64,000 bases of DNA from contig JAGBFQ010000035.1 in assembly GCA_017936385.1 (NCBI GenBank), positions 31,714-95,713 of the forward strand. The letters run 5' to 3'. Below are positions 1 to 7,994 of the stretch, in pieces; the stretch's first letter is position 1; every line of letters begins with the position of its first letter. The DNA is from Rikenellaceae bacterium (GTDB taxonomy: Bacteria > Bacteroidota > Bacteroidia > Bacteroidales > Rikenellaceae). The translations under genes and the position numbers were made by a program. Below the pieces are notes generated by a model that was given only the letters and a program-made list of their open reading frames with translations, was not told the DNA's origin and made no database searches.

Positions 1-1
1 T

Positions 2-661
2 GGTACCGCAGGATTCTTTACAATCATTGGCTCTGAAGTTATTTCTGACATTAGAATATTTAGGTATGATGAAGATGGTATTGCATACACAACGCCTAGA
101 TTGATTAAAACAACCCACCATGAACTTGGACACGCGGCACACTGTTATTATTCCGACAATGATGCCCAATTCAATTCAGGCACAGACGACATGATTACTG
201 AAGGTTGGGCAGAATTTGTTGGTTATATGCTTGCTATGAAAGAATATGCCGATTGCGATAGGGTGGAATATTATACTTATGGCGGATATTTGGGTGCCGT
301 TGAAATTTTGCAAGAAACGCTATATCCATCATTGACATTATCCTATTATAATGTTTGGAACAAACAAGAATCTTGGCCTTCACTAAATAATGAAACAATA
401 GAGTATTCTCCCTTGTTTATTGATTTACACGATGATAACAATCAAAGTTATAAGACTATAGATGGAATTACTTCATTTTGGAGTAACTTCCCCAATGATA
501 TTGTAACTGGATATACAATTCCAGTTTTATGCAATATTATTTTACAATCATATTCTATTCATTCATTGAAAACAGCCTTGCGAGCCAACAAACCTGCGGG
601 CGTAACTGATGCAGACATAGACACATTATTTGAATTGTATGAAAACAACTGGATTTATTAA
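2..661 (+). CDS. Truncated zinc metallopeptidase (HExxH), 5' end outside window
   Basis: The frame is open from base 2, so the gene begins before the window and the true N-terminus is not visible. The residues IKTTHHELGHAAH contain an HExxH zinc motif (HELGH). About 40 residues later comes EGWAEF, whose Glu is placed like the third zinc ligand of gluzincin-type peptidases. There is no recognisable named family beyond 'putative zinc metallopeptidase', and the substrate is unknown. The DNA is clearly more AT-rich than the window from 1.2 kb onward. The stop overlaps the start of the next, likewise AT-rich lipoprotein gene by 23 bases, so the two are probably cotranscribed. The metal site is read from the sequence; secretion cannot be judged without the N-terminus. 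Confidence 0.7.
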   Translation, partial: GTAGFFTIIGSEVISDIRIFRYDEDGIAYTTPRLIKTTHHELGHAAHCYYSDNDAQFNSGTDDMITEGWAEFVGYMLAMKEYADCDRVEYYTYGGYLGAVEILQETLYPSLTLSYYNVWNKQESWPSLNNETIEYSPLFIDLHDDNNQSYKTIDGITSFWSNFPNDIVTGYTIPVLCNIILQSYSIHSLKTALRANKPAGVTDADIDTLFELYENNWIY

Positions 662-1082
662 AACATTGGTATTGGCTTTGATTACGATAGGATTACACTC
701 TTGTGAGATAGATGTCATACCCCGTGATTTTATAAGATATGATAATCAAAGCGATAAGGATATTGTGATTGAGGCTTATTTTGACAGTTCAAAACAACCG
801 ACATATATTGAGATATTAAATGGTGATAGTTTCACGGCAAAATTAAAAGAATCAACATCCACAGGGACTTATTATTTATGGTATAAATGTGATTCAGCAT
901 TTGTATATTACAATGCCGAGCGAGTTCAACGCTTTTTGCCCACACCCATATTACCAGATAAGCCTAACCCATTGTCAAGCCTTCATTATACATCCCAATA
1001 TATAGAATCGAAAAATATACTATACTACGTTTTCACCTTCACGCGCGAAATGTACGACGCCGCAACGCCGATTGAAAAGTAA
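639..1082 (+). CDS. Small lipoprotein of unknown function
   Basis: I do not recognise a named family. The ATG at 639 gives MKTTGFIKTLVLALITIGLHSC, a short positive n-region, a hydrophobic stretch and a lipobox-like LHSC, so the product is a predicted lipoprotein of about 147 residues. A TTG 9 bases upstream is in frame but less likely as the start. The gene overlaps the end of the metallopeptidase gene by 23 bases. The body of the gene is AT-rich, but the last ~60 bases (encoding FTFTREMYDAATPIEK) are noticeably GC-rich, like the rest of the chromosome. A terminator hairpin follows at 1105. Confidence 0.7.
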   Translation: MKTTGFIKTLVLALITIGLHSCEIDVIPRDFIRYDNQSDKDIVIEAYFDSSKQPTYIEILNGDSFTAKLKESTSTGTYYLWYKCDSAFVYYNAERVQRFLPTPILPDKPNPLSSLHYTSQYIESKNILYYVFTFTREMYDAATPIEK

Positions 1083-1104
1083 TCGGTCAAAGGCTGACAC
1101 TTGG

Positions 1105-1136
1105 GGTTGTTCAACAATTGAGTTGGACAACCTTTT
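1105..1136 (+). terminator. Intrinsic terminator after the lipoprotein gene
   Basis: An 11-bp stem pairs GGTTGTTCAAC with GTTGGACAACC (one G-T wobble), with a 6-base loop, followed by TTTT. The core resembles several other hairpins in this window built around GTCCAAC/GTTGGAC. Confidence 0.75.
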
Positions 1137-1197
1137 AAAAATTCACAATTCACGACCGACGCAGCAGCCGGGACAAATATAAAAGAGTGCCGAAAAA

Positions 1198-1229
1198 TTT
1201 GTTTTTTCGGGGACGATTTCCTAATTTTG
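1198..1229 (+). promoter_or_regulatory. Bacteroidetes-type promoter of ppa
   Basis: TTTG (1198-1201) and TAATTTTG (1222-1229) match the -33 TTTG / -7 TAnnTTTG consensus with a 20-base spacer. The ppa start codon lies 21 bases downstream. Confidence 0.7.
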
Positions 1230-1250
1230 TAGAGCTAAACAGTATCCATC

Positions 1251-1934
1251 ATGGGAAACAAAATCAATGACCCTATCGCGCGACTCATGGGACTGCGCTA
1301 CAAATCGCACCCGTGGCACGGAATCGAAGTGGGCGACGACGCCCCTAATGTTATCACCGCTTTCATCGAAATGGTGCCCACCGACACCGTAAAATACGAA
1401 CTCGACAAAGTGAGCGGATATATCAAAATCGACCGACCCCAAAAGTACTCAAACGTTATCCCCGCACTGTACGGATTCGTTCCTCAGAGTTTCTGTGGCG
1501 AGGCCGTGGCGCAATATTGCATGCAACAGAGCGGGCGCAAGGATATTGTCGGCGACGGTGACCCGTTGGATATTTGCGTGCTCACCGAAAGGGACGTTTC
1601 GCACGGCGACATCATCGTCAACGCTCGCCCCATCGGAGGTTTCCGCATGTTGGACGGCAACGAAGCCGACGACAAAATCATTGCCGTGCTGAGTCACGAC
1701 GTAACGTACAGCGGCTACACCGACATCTCGGAACTGCCCAAAGGCGTTGTAAACCGTCTGAAGCACTACTTCCTGACCTACAAGGATATGCCCGATGCTG
1801 CCGAACACCACAAAAAGAAGGTCGAAATCATCGACACCTATGGCCGTGACGAAGCTTGCGAAATCATCAACCGCTCGCTGGAGGACTACAAGTGCCACTT
1901 CGACAGCCTGGATGATATTCTGCGCCGCGTATAA
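1251..1934 (+). CDS. ppa: Inorganic pyrophosphatase (family I)
   Basis: This enzyme hydrolyses pyrophosphate to two phosphates in the cytoplasm and pulls biosynthetic reactions forward. The 227-residue protein carries the family I signature DGDPLDICVL near residue 102-111, whose Asp residues bind the catalytic Mg2+ ions. The flanking YGFVPQ and KDMPDAAEHH segments are also typical. The gene stands alone with its own promoter at 1198-1229 and a terminator at 2003-2042. The ATG at 1251 lies just downstream of the -7 box and is the only plausible start. Length is a little above the ~175-residue E. coli enzyme, with a longer N-terminus. Confidence 0.95.
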   Translation: MGNKINDPIARLMGLRYKSHPWHGIEVGDDAPNVITAFIEMVPTDTVKYELDKVSGYIKIDRPQKYSNVIPALYGFVPQSFCGEAVAQYCMQQSGRKDIVGDGDPLDICVLTERDVSHGDIIVNARPIGGFRMLDGNEADDKIIAVLSHDVTYSGYTDISELPKGVVNRLKHYFLTYKDMPDAAEHHKKKVEIIDTYGRDEACEIINRSLEDYKCHFDSLDDILRRV

Positions 1935-2002
1935 GTAACTGACAGAAATATGAAGCGGGGGGGGGAGTGCAATTAACAATGCCCATCCCGAGATATTTTA
2001 AG

Positions 2003-2042
2003 GAGTGTCCAACCACGGAGAAGGTTGCGACACTCTTTTTTT
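2003..2042 (+). terminator. Intrinsic terminator of ppa
   Basis: GAGTGTC-CAACC pairs with GGTTG-c-GACACTC (one bulge) around an 8-base loop, followed by seven T. The 5' part (GTGTCCAACCAC) recurs at 63844 near the right end of the window. Confidence 0.85.
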
Positions 2043-2103
2043 GTGTGCAAATCCCTTTGGCTCGAAAATTGCACTCACCTCGGAACAATAAAACGCTAAA
2101 AAA

Positions 2104-2502
2104 ATGGAAAAAGTCACAGTACGAATGACAAAATCTATGGAGTTTGCCCCCGTGGGTGCCAAATGCAACGAACTGAATCCCAAAGCCCTCATGCTCTTGG
2201 CAACGGCCACTTGCGCAGGACGAACGGCTGCCGGAATCTTCAAGAAGATGCAACTCCAACCCGAGATGTTCGAAATCACCGTTTCGGGAACCATCTCGAC
2301 CGACACCGTGGTGCCCGAAACGGTTTTCACGGCCTTCGACATCGTCTACAACGTCGAGTGTGCACACCTTGACGAGCAGGAACGTTACGGCCACGCATTA
2401 CGTCTAACCAACGACAAGCATTGCGGAATGTTGGCCATGATGCGCCGCATAGCTCCCGTGTCACACGACATACTGATTCACAGCACACAAAAGCAAGGGT
2501 AA
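2104..2502 (+). CDS. OsmC/Ohr family protein
   Basis: This is a 132-residue protein of the OsmC-like fold. Members are thiol-dependent peroxidases or reductases of organic hydroperoxides and related stress proteins. The family pattern is visible as a helix with ATATCAGRTAAGIFKK (first Cys), the beta-strand segment EITVSGTIST, and a second Cys in KHCGMLAMMRR near residue 104. The two cysteines sit where the redox pair of OsmC proteins is found. The gene is monocistronic, bounded by the ppa terminator and a bidirectional terminator at 2514. Peroxidase function is inferred from family; the exact substrate is unknown. Confidence 0.8.
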   Translation: MEKVTVRMTKSMEFAPVGAKCNELNPKALMLLATATCAGRTAAGIFKKMQLQPEMFEITVSGTISTDTVVPETVFTAFDIVYNVECAHLDEQERYGHALRLTNDKHCGMLAMMRRIAPVSHDILIHSTQKQG

Positions 2503-2513
2503 ATATACACAAA

Positions 2514-2545
2514 GGGGCTATTCGACAAATCCGTTGAATAGCCCC
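2514..2545. terminator. Bidirectional terminator between osmC-like gene and tatC
   Basis: GGGGCTATTC and GAATAGCCCC form a strong stem extended by GAC/GTT with one wobble. It lies between two convergent genes and can serve both. Confidence 0.8.
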
Positions 2546-2566
2546 TTAAACATTCAGCACTCTCGA

Positions 2567-3475
2567 TTACTCCATAGTAGCCACTTCGCCAGATTGTTCG
2601 GCGGCAGCCTCCTGCGCCATCTTGCGCTCAACCTTCATCGACAGCGTAATACTGAACTCATAGAGCGCGTAAAGCGGGATACTTACCAAAAACAGCGAGA
2701 AAATATCGGGCGGAGTGATAATTGCCGCAACAGTCATCAATGCCACCAAAGCGTGGCGGCGATATTTCTTAAGGAACGCACTCGACACCAAACCGATGCG
2801 AGTCAAGAAGTAAATCAACAGCGGCAGTTGGAACATCACAGCACACGCCAACGACACAACCATCACGGTCGAAAAGTAATCACCCACGTCAATCATATTG
2901 GTAATCATTTCGCTGGCTTGGTAGTTGATAAAGAAGTTGACCGACAGCGGAGCCATGATAAAATAGCCGAAACTCAAGCCTATAAAAAAGCACACCGACA
3001 CCCAGAACACCAGCCATTTGGTACCGGCTATTTCGCGTTCGGTAAGTGCCGGTCTGACAAATTTCCACAACTCCCAGATGGTATACGGAACGGCCAGAGC
3101 GATACCAATCACAAGCGACACTTTCATGTGAAGATTGAACTGACCGGCCATATAGGTGTTGATGGTATTGAACTCGATGGTGCGCGACAGGAGCGACTCG
3201 CTATCGAAGGCGAGTGACGTACCGGCCCAAGAGTTAATCCACATGTACAGAACATTTATTTGCTCGCCCACCCACACGAGTAGTCGGTTGGTCGGGAATT
3301 CGGGCTTTTGGGGGCCGAACATCACCGTGTCGATGATGAAACCACGACAACAGAAGGCCACCACGGTAATCACCACGACGGACAACACGCTGCGAATCAA
3401 GTGAGGTCGCAACTCGTCGATATGTTCAAAAAAAGTCATCTCCGTTGAAGATGACTGATTGTTCTGTTTGGCCAT
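2567..3475 (-). CDS. tatC: Sec-independent protein translocase TatC
   Basis: TatC is the membrane core of the twin-arginine pathway and binds the RR signal peptides of folded proteins. With the start at 3475 (MAKQNNQSSS) it has 302 residues, about six hydrophobic segments, and the conserved FFEHIDELRPHLIRS near the N-terminus followed by LWKFVRPALTEREI. The frame extends 17 codons further upstream, but those residues do not resemble TatC. It lies 96 bases downstream of tatA in the same direction, so the two probably form one operon. The TatC family is usually ~250 residues; the excess is a periplasmic loop and a charged C-terminal tail (MKVERKMAQEAAAEQS). Confidence 0.95.
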   Translation of the reverse strand: MAKQNNQSSSTEMTFFEHIDELRPHLIRSVLSVVVITVVAFCCRGFIIDTVMFGPQKPEFPTNRLLVWVGEQINVLYMWINSWAGTSLAFDSESLLSRTIEFNTINTYMAGQFNLHMKVSLVIGIALAVPYTIWELWKFVRPALTEREIAGTKWLVFWVSVCFFIGLSFGYFIMAPLSVNFFINYQASEMITNMIDVGDYFSTVMVVSLACAVMFQLPLLIYFLTRIGLVSSAFLKKYRRHALVALMTVAAIITPPDIFSLFLVSIPLYALYEFSITLSMKVERKMAQEAAAEQSGEVATME

Positions 3476-3571
3476 TTGACGGAACTTGTTAAAGCGAGTA
3501 ATTCGCACACACCACCCGACCGCCAAGTTGATTCTCGTCAGTCGAAACGTGGAGTTAGCACGTCTGCTTTT

Positions 3572-3772
3572 CTACTCTTTTTTGTCGGTTATTTGTTTTT
3601 GTTCGGCCTTCTCTTCGGCGGTATAGTCCTTATTGACAGCGTCTTTGAACTCCTTAACGCCGCGACCCATTCCGCGCATCAGTTCGGGAATTTTCGAACC
3701 TCCGAAGAGCAGAATTACCACCAGCGCGATGATTGCAATTTGACCGATTCCTATAACACAAGGTGTAAACAT
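3572..3772 (-). CDS. tatA: Twin-arginine translocase subunit TatA/TatE
   Basis: The 66-residue protein has one N-terminal transmembrane helix (IGQIAIIALVVILLFG), the GxxxxPxL-type turn GGSKIPELMRGMGRGV, and an amphipathic helix continuing into a charged tail. This is the standard TatA layout; TatA oligomers form the protein-conducting assembly. It sits directly upstream of tatC. A TACCTTTG -7 box is found on the minus strand at 3813-3820, just upstream. Confidence 0.93.
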   Translation of the reverse strand: MFTPCVIGIGQIAIIALVVILLFGGSKIPELMRGMGRGVKEFKDAVNKDYTAEEKAEQKQITDKKE

Positions 3773-3812
3773 AATATTTCGTTTTTTAGTTATTTCCTAT
3801 ATTTGAAACGTT

Positions 3813-3843
3813 CAAAGGTAATAATTATTATTGGATTCTGCAA
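3813..3843 (-). promoter_or_regulatory. Promoter of tatA-tatC
   Basis: On the minus strand TACCTTTG occupies 3813-3820, with a partial -33 (GTTG) about 20 bases upstream at 3841-3843. It lies in the 40 bases between tatA and the stop of nadE. Confidence 0.5.
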
Positions 3844-3852
3844 CCTTCGCCG

Positions 3853-5646
3853 CTACAATTCCGCCCAATCGGCCATCCAAGCCGCCGAAGAGGCGTCACT
3901 CGGCATGTGCCAATCGGTTCGGGGTGAAAGCGAAACGCAGCACACTTTCACTCCGTCGGGTACGGCCGAACGCTTGAACTGCTGGGTGAAGAATCGACGT
4001 ATGAACACTCCGAGCCAATGTTTGACGGTCGCCGCATCATAGCGTCCCTCGAAAGCCTTCAGAGCCGCCGCATAAATTTCGGCAGGAGCCTGCTCACGCG
4101 CTATCATGTTGTAGATAAAGAAATCATGCAGTTCGTAGGGGCCCACCAGGTCTTCGGTCTGCTGGGCGATATTGCCACTCTCGTCGGCAGGCAACAATTC
4201 GGGGCTGATGGGTGTATCCACAATATCGCGCAGAATATCGGCCACTTCGCCCTCGGCTACGCTCTCGGCATACCACTCAACAAGATGCTTGACAAGTGTT
4301 TTGGGTACGCCCGCATTAACTCCGTACATCGACATGTGGTCGCCATTGTAGGTTGCCCAGCCGAGTGCCAGTTCGCTAAGGTCACCCGTACCGACAACGA
4401 TTCCACCGATGCGTCCCGCGTAGTCCATCAGGATTTGGGTTCGTTCACGGGCTTGGGCGTTTTCGTAAGTTGCACTGCGGTCGCTCTCGGGCAGGCCGAT
4501 GTCGCTGAAGTGCTGCAAGCATGCCTCGCGGATGGATATTTCGTCAATGGTTATTCCCAACGCCCTCATCAGAGCCACGGCATTGGTATGTGTGCGCGAT
4601 GTCGTTCCGAAACCGGGCATAGTGATACCAACAATGTCGCGGCGACAAAGATTCAGTCCATCGTATGCGGCCACCGTAACCAGCAGAGCCAGCGTAGAAT
4701 CCAAGCCACCCGAAATGCCAATCACACATTTGCCAATACCACATGAGGCAAGTCGCTGCATCAGACCCGCACGCTGAATGGCAAAAGCCTCCCAGCTCTC
4801 AGCCACACATTTTGGAATGAACGGATAGGGTTCCAATAGGTTGCTCTCTCCGTTGGTTGCAACTTCCTCACCAGGCCGAACATCTTTAACAACGGCCATA
4901 TCGACCACCGTAAGTGTCCCTTCTGTCGAAAAACGACGTCCCTCGGCCACAACTTCGCCATTCACAACGGCCAGCACATCGCCACTCCACGCCACATCGG
5001 TCGACGACTCTCCAAAGCCCGCGCCCACCGACATACAGCTACCGCCCATGTTCATCAAACGCTCCTTTCGTCGGGCATAACCACCCATCGTGGCCGGCTC
5101 GGCAAATGGGTTTATAATTACACCTTCACTCGATTCCGCACGCTCGGCGCTCCAGACATCATTGCCCACGGCAAGAGTTAGTACAGCGTCGTCCACAGCT
5201 ATTGGTGCACTCGAAATCTCGACTACGCTATCGTCCAACAGCACCTCACACACATCTGCACCCGAGAACCATCGTCGCTCACGGCTCGAAAGCTCACTCT
5301 TCGGCACAATACGCGCCACTCTACCATCCGCAGCCACAACCGCCACATCACAGAGTTGTCGATTTATCGCCAATGGCATTCCCACCACAGCCGTGACATT
5401 CAGCACCTTAGTCGCATCGACAATTTGTTTCAAAGCAGCGAGAGCCGCCTTTTGCAGTGGTCTTTGGCCAAACAAGTCTCCGCACGAAGCACCCGTTACG
5501 GATAATTCGGGAGTCACAACAATCTGCGCACCGCTTTGGGCTGCTTGTTCCATTAGGGCAATTATTCGCCAAGCATTTGTCGCAGGGTCGGCCACGCGCA
5601 CCACGGGCACGGCCGCCGCAATTCGAATTTGATGAAGAGTTTTCAT
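3853..5646 (-). CDS. nadE: NAD+ synthase, two-domain type, with altered glutaminase site
   Basis: The protein of 597 residues makes NAD+ from nicotinic acid adenine dinucleotide. Residues 1-~265 are a nitrilase-like (CN hydrolase) domain that normally frees ammonia from glutamine. Residues ~280-597 are the ATP-dependent synthase with the P-loop ISGGLDS at 311-317. In the nitrilase domain the catalytic Glu (PELSVTG, E47) and Lys (VPKSEL, K116) are present. The position of the catalytic Cys, normally in a motif like EICEDLW, reads AVGNDVW, with Gly at about 161. The glutaminase is therefore predicted to be inactive and the enzyme to use free ammonia. The synthase half looks intact. A -7 box lies at 5669-5676. 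Confidence 0.9.
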   Translation of the reverse strand: MKTLHQIRIAAAVPVVRVADPATNAWRIIALMEQAAQSGAQIVVTPELSVTGASCGDLFGQRPLQKAALAALKQIVDATKVLNVTAVVGMPLAINRQLCDVAVVAADGRVARIVPKSELSSRERRWFSGADVCEVLLDDSVVEISSAPIAVDDAVLTLAVGNDVWSAERAESSEGVIINPFAEPATMGGYARRKERLMNMGGSCMSVGAGFGESSTDVAWSGDVLAVVNGEVVAEGRRFSTEGTLTVVDMAVVKDVRPGEEVATNGESNLLEPYPFIPKCVAESWEAFAIQRAGLMQRLASCGIGKCVIGISGGLDSTLALLVTVAAYDGLNLCRRDIVGITMPGFGTTSRTHTNAVALMRALGITIDEISIREACLQHFSDIGLPESDRSATYENAQARERTQILMDYAGRIGGIVVGTGDLSELALGWATYNGDHMSMYGVNAGVPKTLVKHLVEWYAESVAEGEVADILRDIVDTPISPELLPADESGNIAQQTEDLVGPYELHDFFIYNMIAREQAPAEIYAAALKAFEGRYDAATVKHWLGVFIRRFFTQQFKRSAVPDGVKVCCVSLSPRTDWHMPSDASSAAWMADWAEL

Positions 5647-5668
5647 TGATTTACATTTTTCGAACCTT

Positions 5669-5676
5669 CAAAGGTA
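5669..5676 (-). promoter_or_regulatory. -7 promoter element of nadE
   Basis: TACCTTTG on the minus strand, 22 bases upstream of the nadE start codon. No exact TTTG is seen at the expected -33 position. Confidence 0.5.
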
Positions 5677-5737
5677 CCATTTTTTTCGCGGCCACACAAT
5701 ACTCCAGGGCCATTTCCTCGCGCGCGCGACCACAAAA

Positions 5738-5769
5738 TTTGGCAATTCTAAAAAAAAAACGTAGTTTTG
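5738..5769 (+). promoter_or_regulatory. Promoter of the LytTR regulator gene
   Basis: TTTG (5738-5741) and TAGTTTTG (5762-5769) with a 20-base spacer match the Bacteroidetes consensus. The start codon of the downstream gene is at 5819. Confidence 0.7.
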
Positions 5770-5818
5770 CAGACGAATTACGGGACAAAAACAACATCCC
5801 GATAACGCAAACAACGAT

Positions 5819-6715
5819 ATGGATTGGATATACAAACCCATACCTGCATTTATGTATCGCAAAAGCAACCAAATCGCTATGGTTGTATTTGCTGCGTTGT
5901 TTGCTCTCGTATTCATTAACACCTACAACCCATTCGGAATCGAGTCGTGGAGCGAGGAGTTCGTAACTCGCAAAACACACATCAGCCAAAGTTTTTCGCG
6001 CTTTCTGTTCGTGATGTTCACCAGTTCGGTGGTACTGATTGGTTTCATCATTGTGATGATTAGCCGCATCGGCATGCACCAGTATCTCAAACAACACAGC
6101 CTCAAGGCCTATGCCTACATCATCTGGGTACTGTGCGAGGTGCTGGCCATGAGCCTGACTTTCACGGCCATGACCCTAATCTTCAATATGCAGGACGACG
6201 TTTGGGAGGCTTTCACCAACTCGCTGCTCAACACCACACTGGTGCTGATTATACCCTACACACTGTGTCTGACGTTCTTCGCCTTGCAGGAGAAAAACCG
6301 CCAAATCAAACGATTGGCCGGAATACGTCACGAACGTGCCATGGCGCAAGGTTTGGTGTCGTTCTACGACGAACGCGGCGAACTGCGACTCTCCGTACGT
6401 CACGACCACCTGCTGCTATTGGAGGCCGCCGACAACTATGTCTGCGTGTGGTACATGAGCTATGGCGAGCCCAAGAAGGTCATGGTGCGTAACTCGCTGA
6501 AAAGACTCTCACAACAACTCGATGGCACGGGAATCATTCGTTGCCACCGCTCCTACATGGTCAACATCGACCAGGTGAAAGTTGTTCGCCGCGAGAAGGA
6601 CGGCGCAATGCTCGACCTCGGCATCGAAGGAATCCCCAGCATCCCCATCTCACAAACCTACAACGAGAGCGTTACTCAATGGCTCACTGCCGGAACTGCT
6701 CCCGACGCAGAGTAG
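5819..6715 (+). CDS. Membrane-bound LytTR DNA-binding regulator
   Basis: This 298-residue protein has four predicted membrane helices in residues ~20-165 and a C-terminal LytTR DNA-binding domain (~185-285). The LytTR domain is recognised from LLLEAADNYVCVWY, VRNSLKRLSQQL and IIRCHRSYMVNIDQV. There is no receiver domain, so it is not a classic two-component response regulator. A signal would have to be sensed by the membrane part or by a partner. The gene has its own promoter and no cotranscribed partner kinase is visible nearby. Target genes are unknown. Membrane-anchored LytTR regulators of this kind are common in Bacteroidetes. Confidence 0.85.
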   Translation: MDWIYKPIPAFMYRKSNQIAMVVFAALFALVFINTYNPFGIESWSEEFVTRKTHISQSFSRFLFVMFTSSVVLIGFIIVMISRIGMHQYLKQHSLKAYAYIIWVLCEVLAMSLTFTAMTLIFNMQDDVWEAFTNSLLNTTLVLIIPYTLCLTFFALQEKNRQIKRLAGIRHERAMAQGLVSFYDERGELRLSVRHDHLLLLEAADNYVCVWYMSYGEPKKVMVRNSLKRLSQQLDGTGIIRCHRSYMVNIDQVKVVRREKDGAMLDLGIEGIPSIPISQTYNESVTQWLTAGTAPDAE

Positions 6716-6803
6716 GCTCACACAAGTGTGTTTTTCGGAGGAGAGATACTCCCCGCCTTATTGGTTTTATCTATAAATGCATCAAAAAATGTTATCCAAA
6801 ACA

Positions 6804-6835
6804 TTGACGAAATGCGAAAAATCTTACTACATTTG
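6804..6835 (+). promoter_or_regulatory. Promoter of rubrerythrin
   Basis: TTGA (6804-6807) and TACATTTG (6828-6835), spaced by 20 bases, lie upstream of the ATG at 6866. Confidence 0.65.
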
Positions 6836-6865
6836 CACCAACCAAAACCAATAAACAGAACTACC

Positions 6866-7441
6866 ATGAAAAGTATCAAAGGTACACAAACCGAGAAAAA
6901 TCTGCTGAAATCATTCGCCGGTGAGAGCCAAGCTCGCAGCCGCTACACCTACTTCGCCAAAGTTGCCAAGAAAGAGGGATACGAACAAATTGCCGGTATC
7001 TTCGCCGAAACCGCCGAGCAAGAGATGGAACACGCCAAACGCTTCTTCAAATTCTTGGAGGGTGGAATGGTCGAGATTACCGCTGCTTATCCCGCAGGCG
7101 TAATCGGCACCACCGCCGAAAACCTTGCCGCCGCAGCCGCAGGCGAGAACGAGGAGTGGGCTGAACTCTACCCCGAGTTTGCACGCATTGCCGACGAAGA
7201 GGGCTTCCCCGTGATTGCCGAAGTATATCGTCGCATCGCAATGGTTGAGGCCGGTCACGAGGAGCGCTACCGCAAGTTGTTGGCTCGCTTGGAGGATGGC
7301 ACCGTATTCGCTCGCGAGGAGGCTATCATCTGGCAATGCCGCAACTGTGGCTACACCCACACCGGAAAAGAGGCTCCCGATATGTGCCCCGCTTGCGCAC
7401 ACCCCCAAGCCTATTTCGAGGAGAAGAAAAACAACTATTAA
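6866..7441 (+). CDS. rbr: Rubrerythrin
   Basis: Rubrerythrin reduces hydrogen peroxide to water in anaerobes, using a di-iron site fed by a rubredoxin-like centre. The 191-residue protein starts MKSIKGTQTEKN. Di-iron ligands are visible in FAGESQARSRY, AEQEMEHAKR, GENEEW and VEAGHEERY. The C-terminal rubredoxin-type Fe(Cys)4 site is CRNCGYTH followed by CPACAHP. The start at 6866 is chosen because it matches the family N-terminus and follows the promoter at 6804-6835; the frame is open further upstream without homology. It is monocistronic, ending in a strong terminator. Its presence fits an oxygen-sensitive gut anaerobe. Confidence 0.96.
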   Translation: MKSIKGTQTEKNLLKSFAGESQARSRYTYFAKVAKKEGYEQIAGIFAETAEQEMEHAKRFFKFLEGGMVEITAAYPAGVIGTTAENLAAAAAGENEEWAELYPEFARIADEEGFPVIAEVYRRIAMVEAGHEERYRKLLARLEDGTVFAREEAIIWQCRNCGYTHTGKEAPDMCPACAHPQAYFEEKKNNY

Positions 7442-7464
7442 TCCTCTCCGCACTCACAAAAAAA

Positions 7465-7500
7465 GGCCGTCACAACCTGAATTGTTGTGACGGCCTTTTT
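7465..7500. terminator. Bidirectional terminator after rubrerythrin
   Basis: GGCCGTCACAAC and GTTGTGACGGCC form a perfect 12-bp stem with a 7-base loop. A-rich sequence before and T-rich sequence after let it serve both convergent genes. Confidence 0.9.
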
Positions 7501-7521
7501 AATTTAACTCTATCGAGTGAA

Positions 7522-7929
7522 TTACTCTTGCTCCTCGTCGGGGAGTTTGAACTCGGTTACGCCAGCCTCGATGAGGATGTTGTACCACGCGATAACTTTG
7601 CGCATATCCGACAAGTGAACGCGACCGCGCGAGTAATCGGGCACGGCCTCGGCGAATTTGGCTTCAACAGCATCGTCGCTCTCTTTGTGCGAGATGGTGG
7701 TCTTGGTGTCGCACACCACGCGCATAGCCTCGAACACCTCGACCAAAGGACGGTCCTCGTTATCGGTAAAAATCGAGATGTCGCTCATTGCGCTGACGCG
7801 CGAGTCGGCAGCGATGTTGGTACGTTTGCCCGTGAGCAGCGACTCTACGATAAAACCGCGTTGCGAACGTGCAACGAATTTGAATAATCCGGGTTGGCCC
7901 GACACGGCCAATATTTCGTTCATTTCCAT
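7522..7929 (-). CDS. DUF5606 family protein
   Basis: This 135-residue acidic cytoplasmic protein matches my memory of the Bacteroidetes-specific DUF5606 family. The pattern is an N-terminal ILAVSGQPGLFKFVARSQ, a central SDISIFTDNEDRPLVEVF, and a C-terminal RVHLSDMRKVIAWYNILI. No function is established for the family, and no signal peptide or membrane segment is present. It has its own promoter at 7965-7994, placed inside the 3' end of the upstream radical SAM gene. The initiator could be either M1 or M3 (MEMNEIL). Confidence 0.75.
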   Translation of the reverse strand: MEMNEILAVSGQPGLFKFVARSQRGFIVESLLTGKRTNIAADSRVSAMSDISIFTDNEDRPLVEVFEAMRVVCDTKTTISHKESDDAVEAKFAEAVPDYSRGRVHLSDMRKVIAWYNILIEAGVTEFKLPDEEQE

Positions 7930-7964
7930 AGTATGAATGTGTGTTTTTTAGTGTTTAGAGTGGA

Positions 7965-7994
7965 CAAAGATAGTATTTTTTTCTCACCCGCAAA
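7965..7994 (-). promoter_or_regulatory. Promoter of the DUF5606 gene
   Basis: On the minus strand TTTG (7991-7994) and TATCTTTG (7965-7972) are spaced by 18 bases, 35 bases upstream of the start codon. It overlaps the last codons of the radical SAM gene. Confidence 0.6.

Noticed and set aside
1957..1965. Run of nine G after ppa, possibly phase-variable
   Set aside because: It lies after the ppa stop codon and before the terminator, so length changes would not alter a protein or a promoter.
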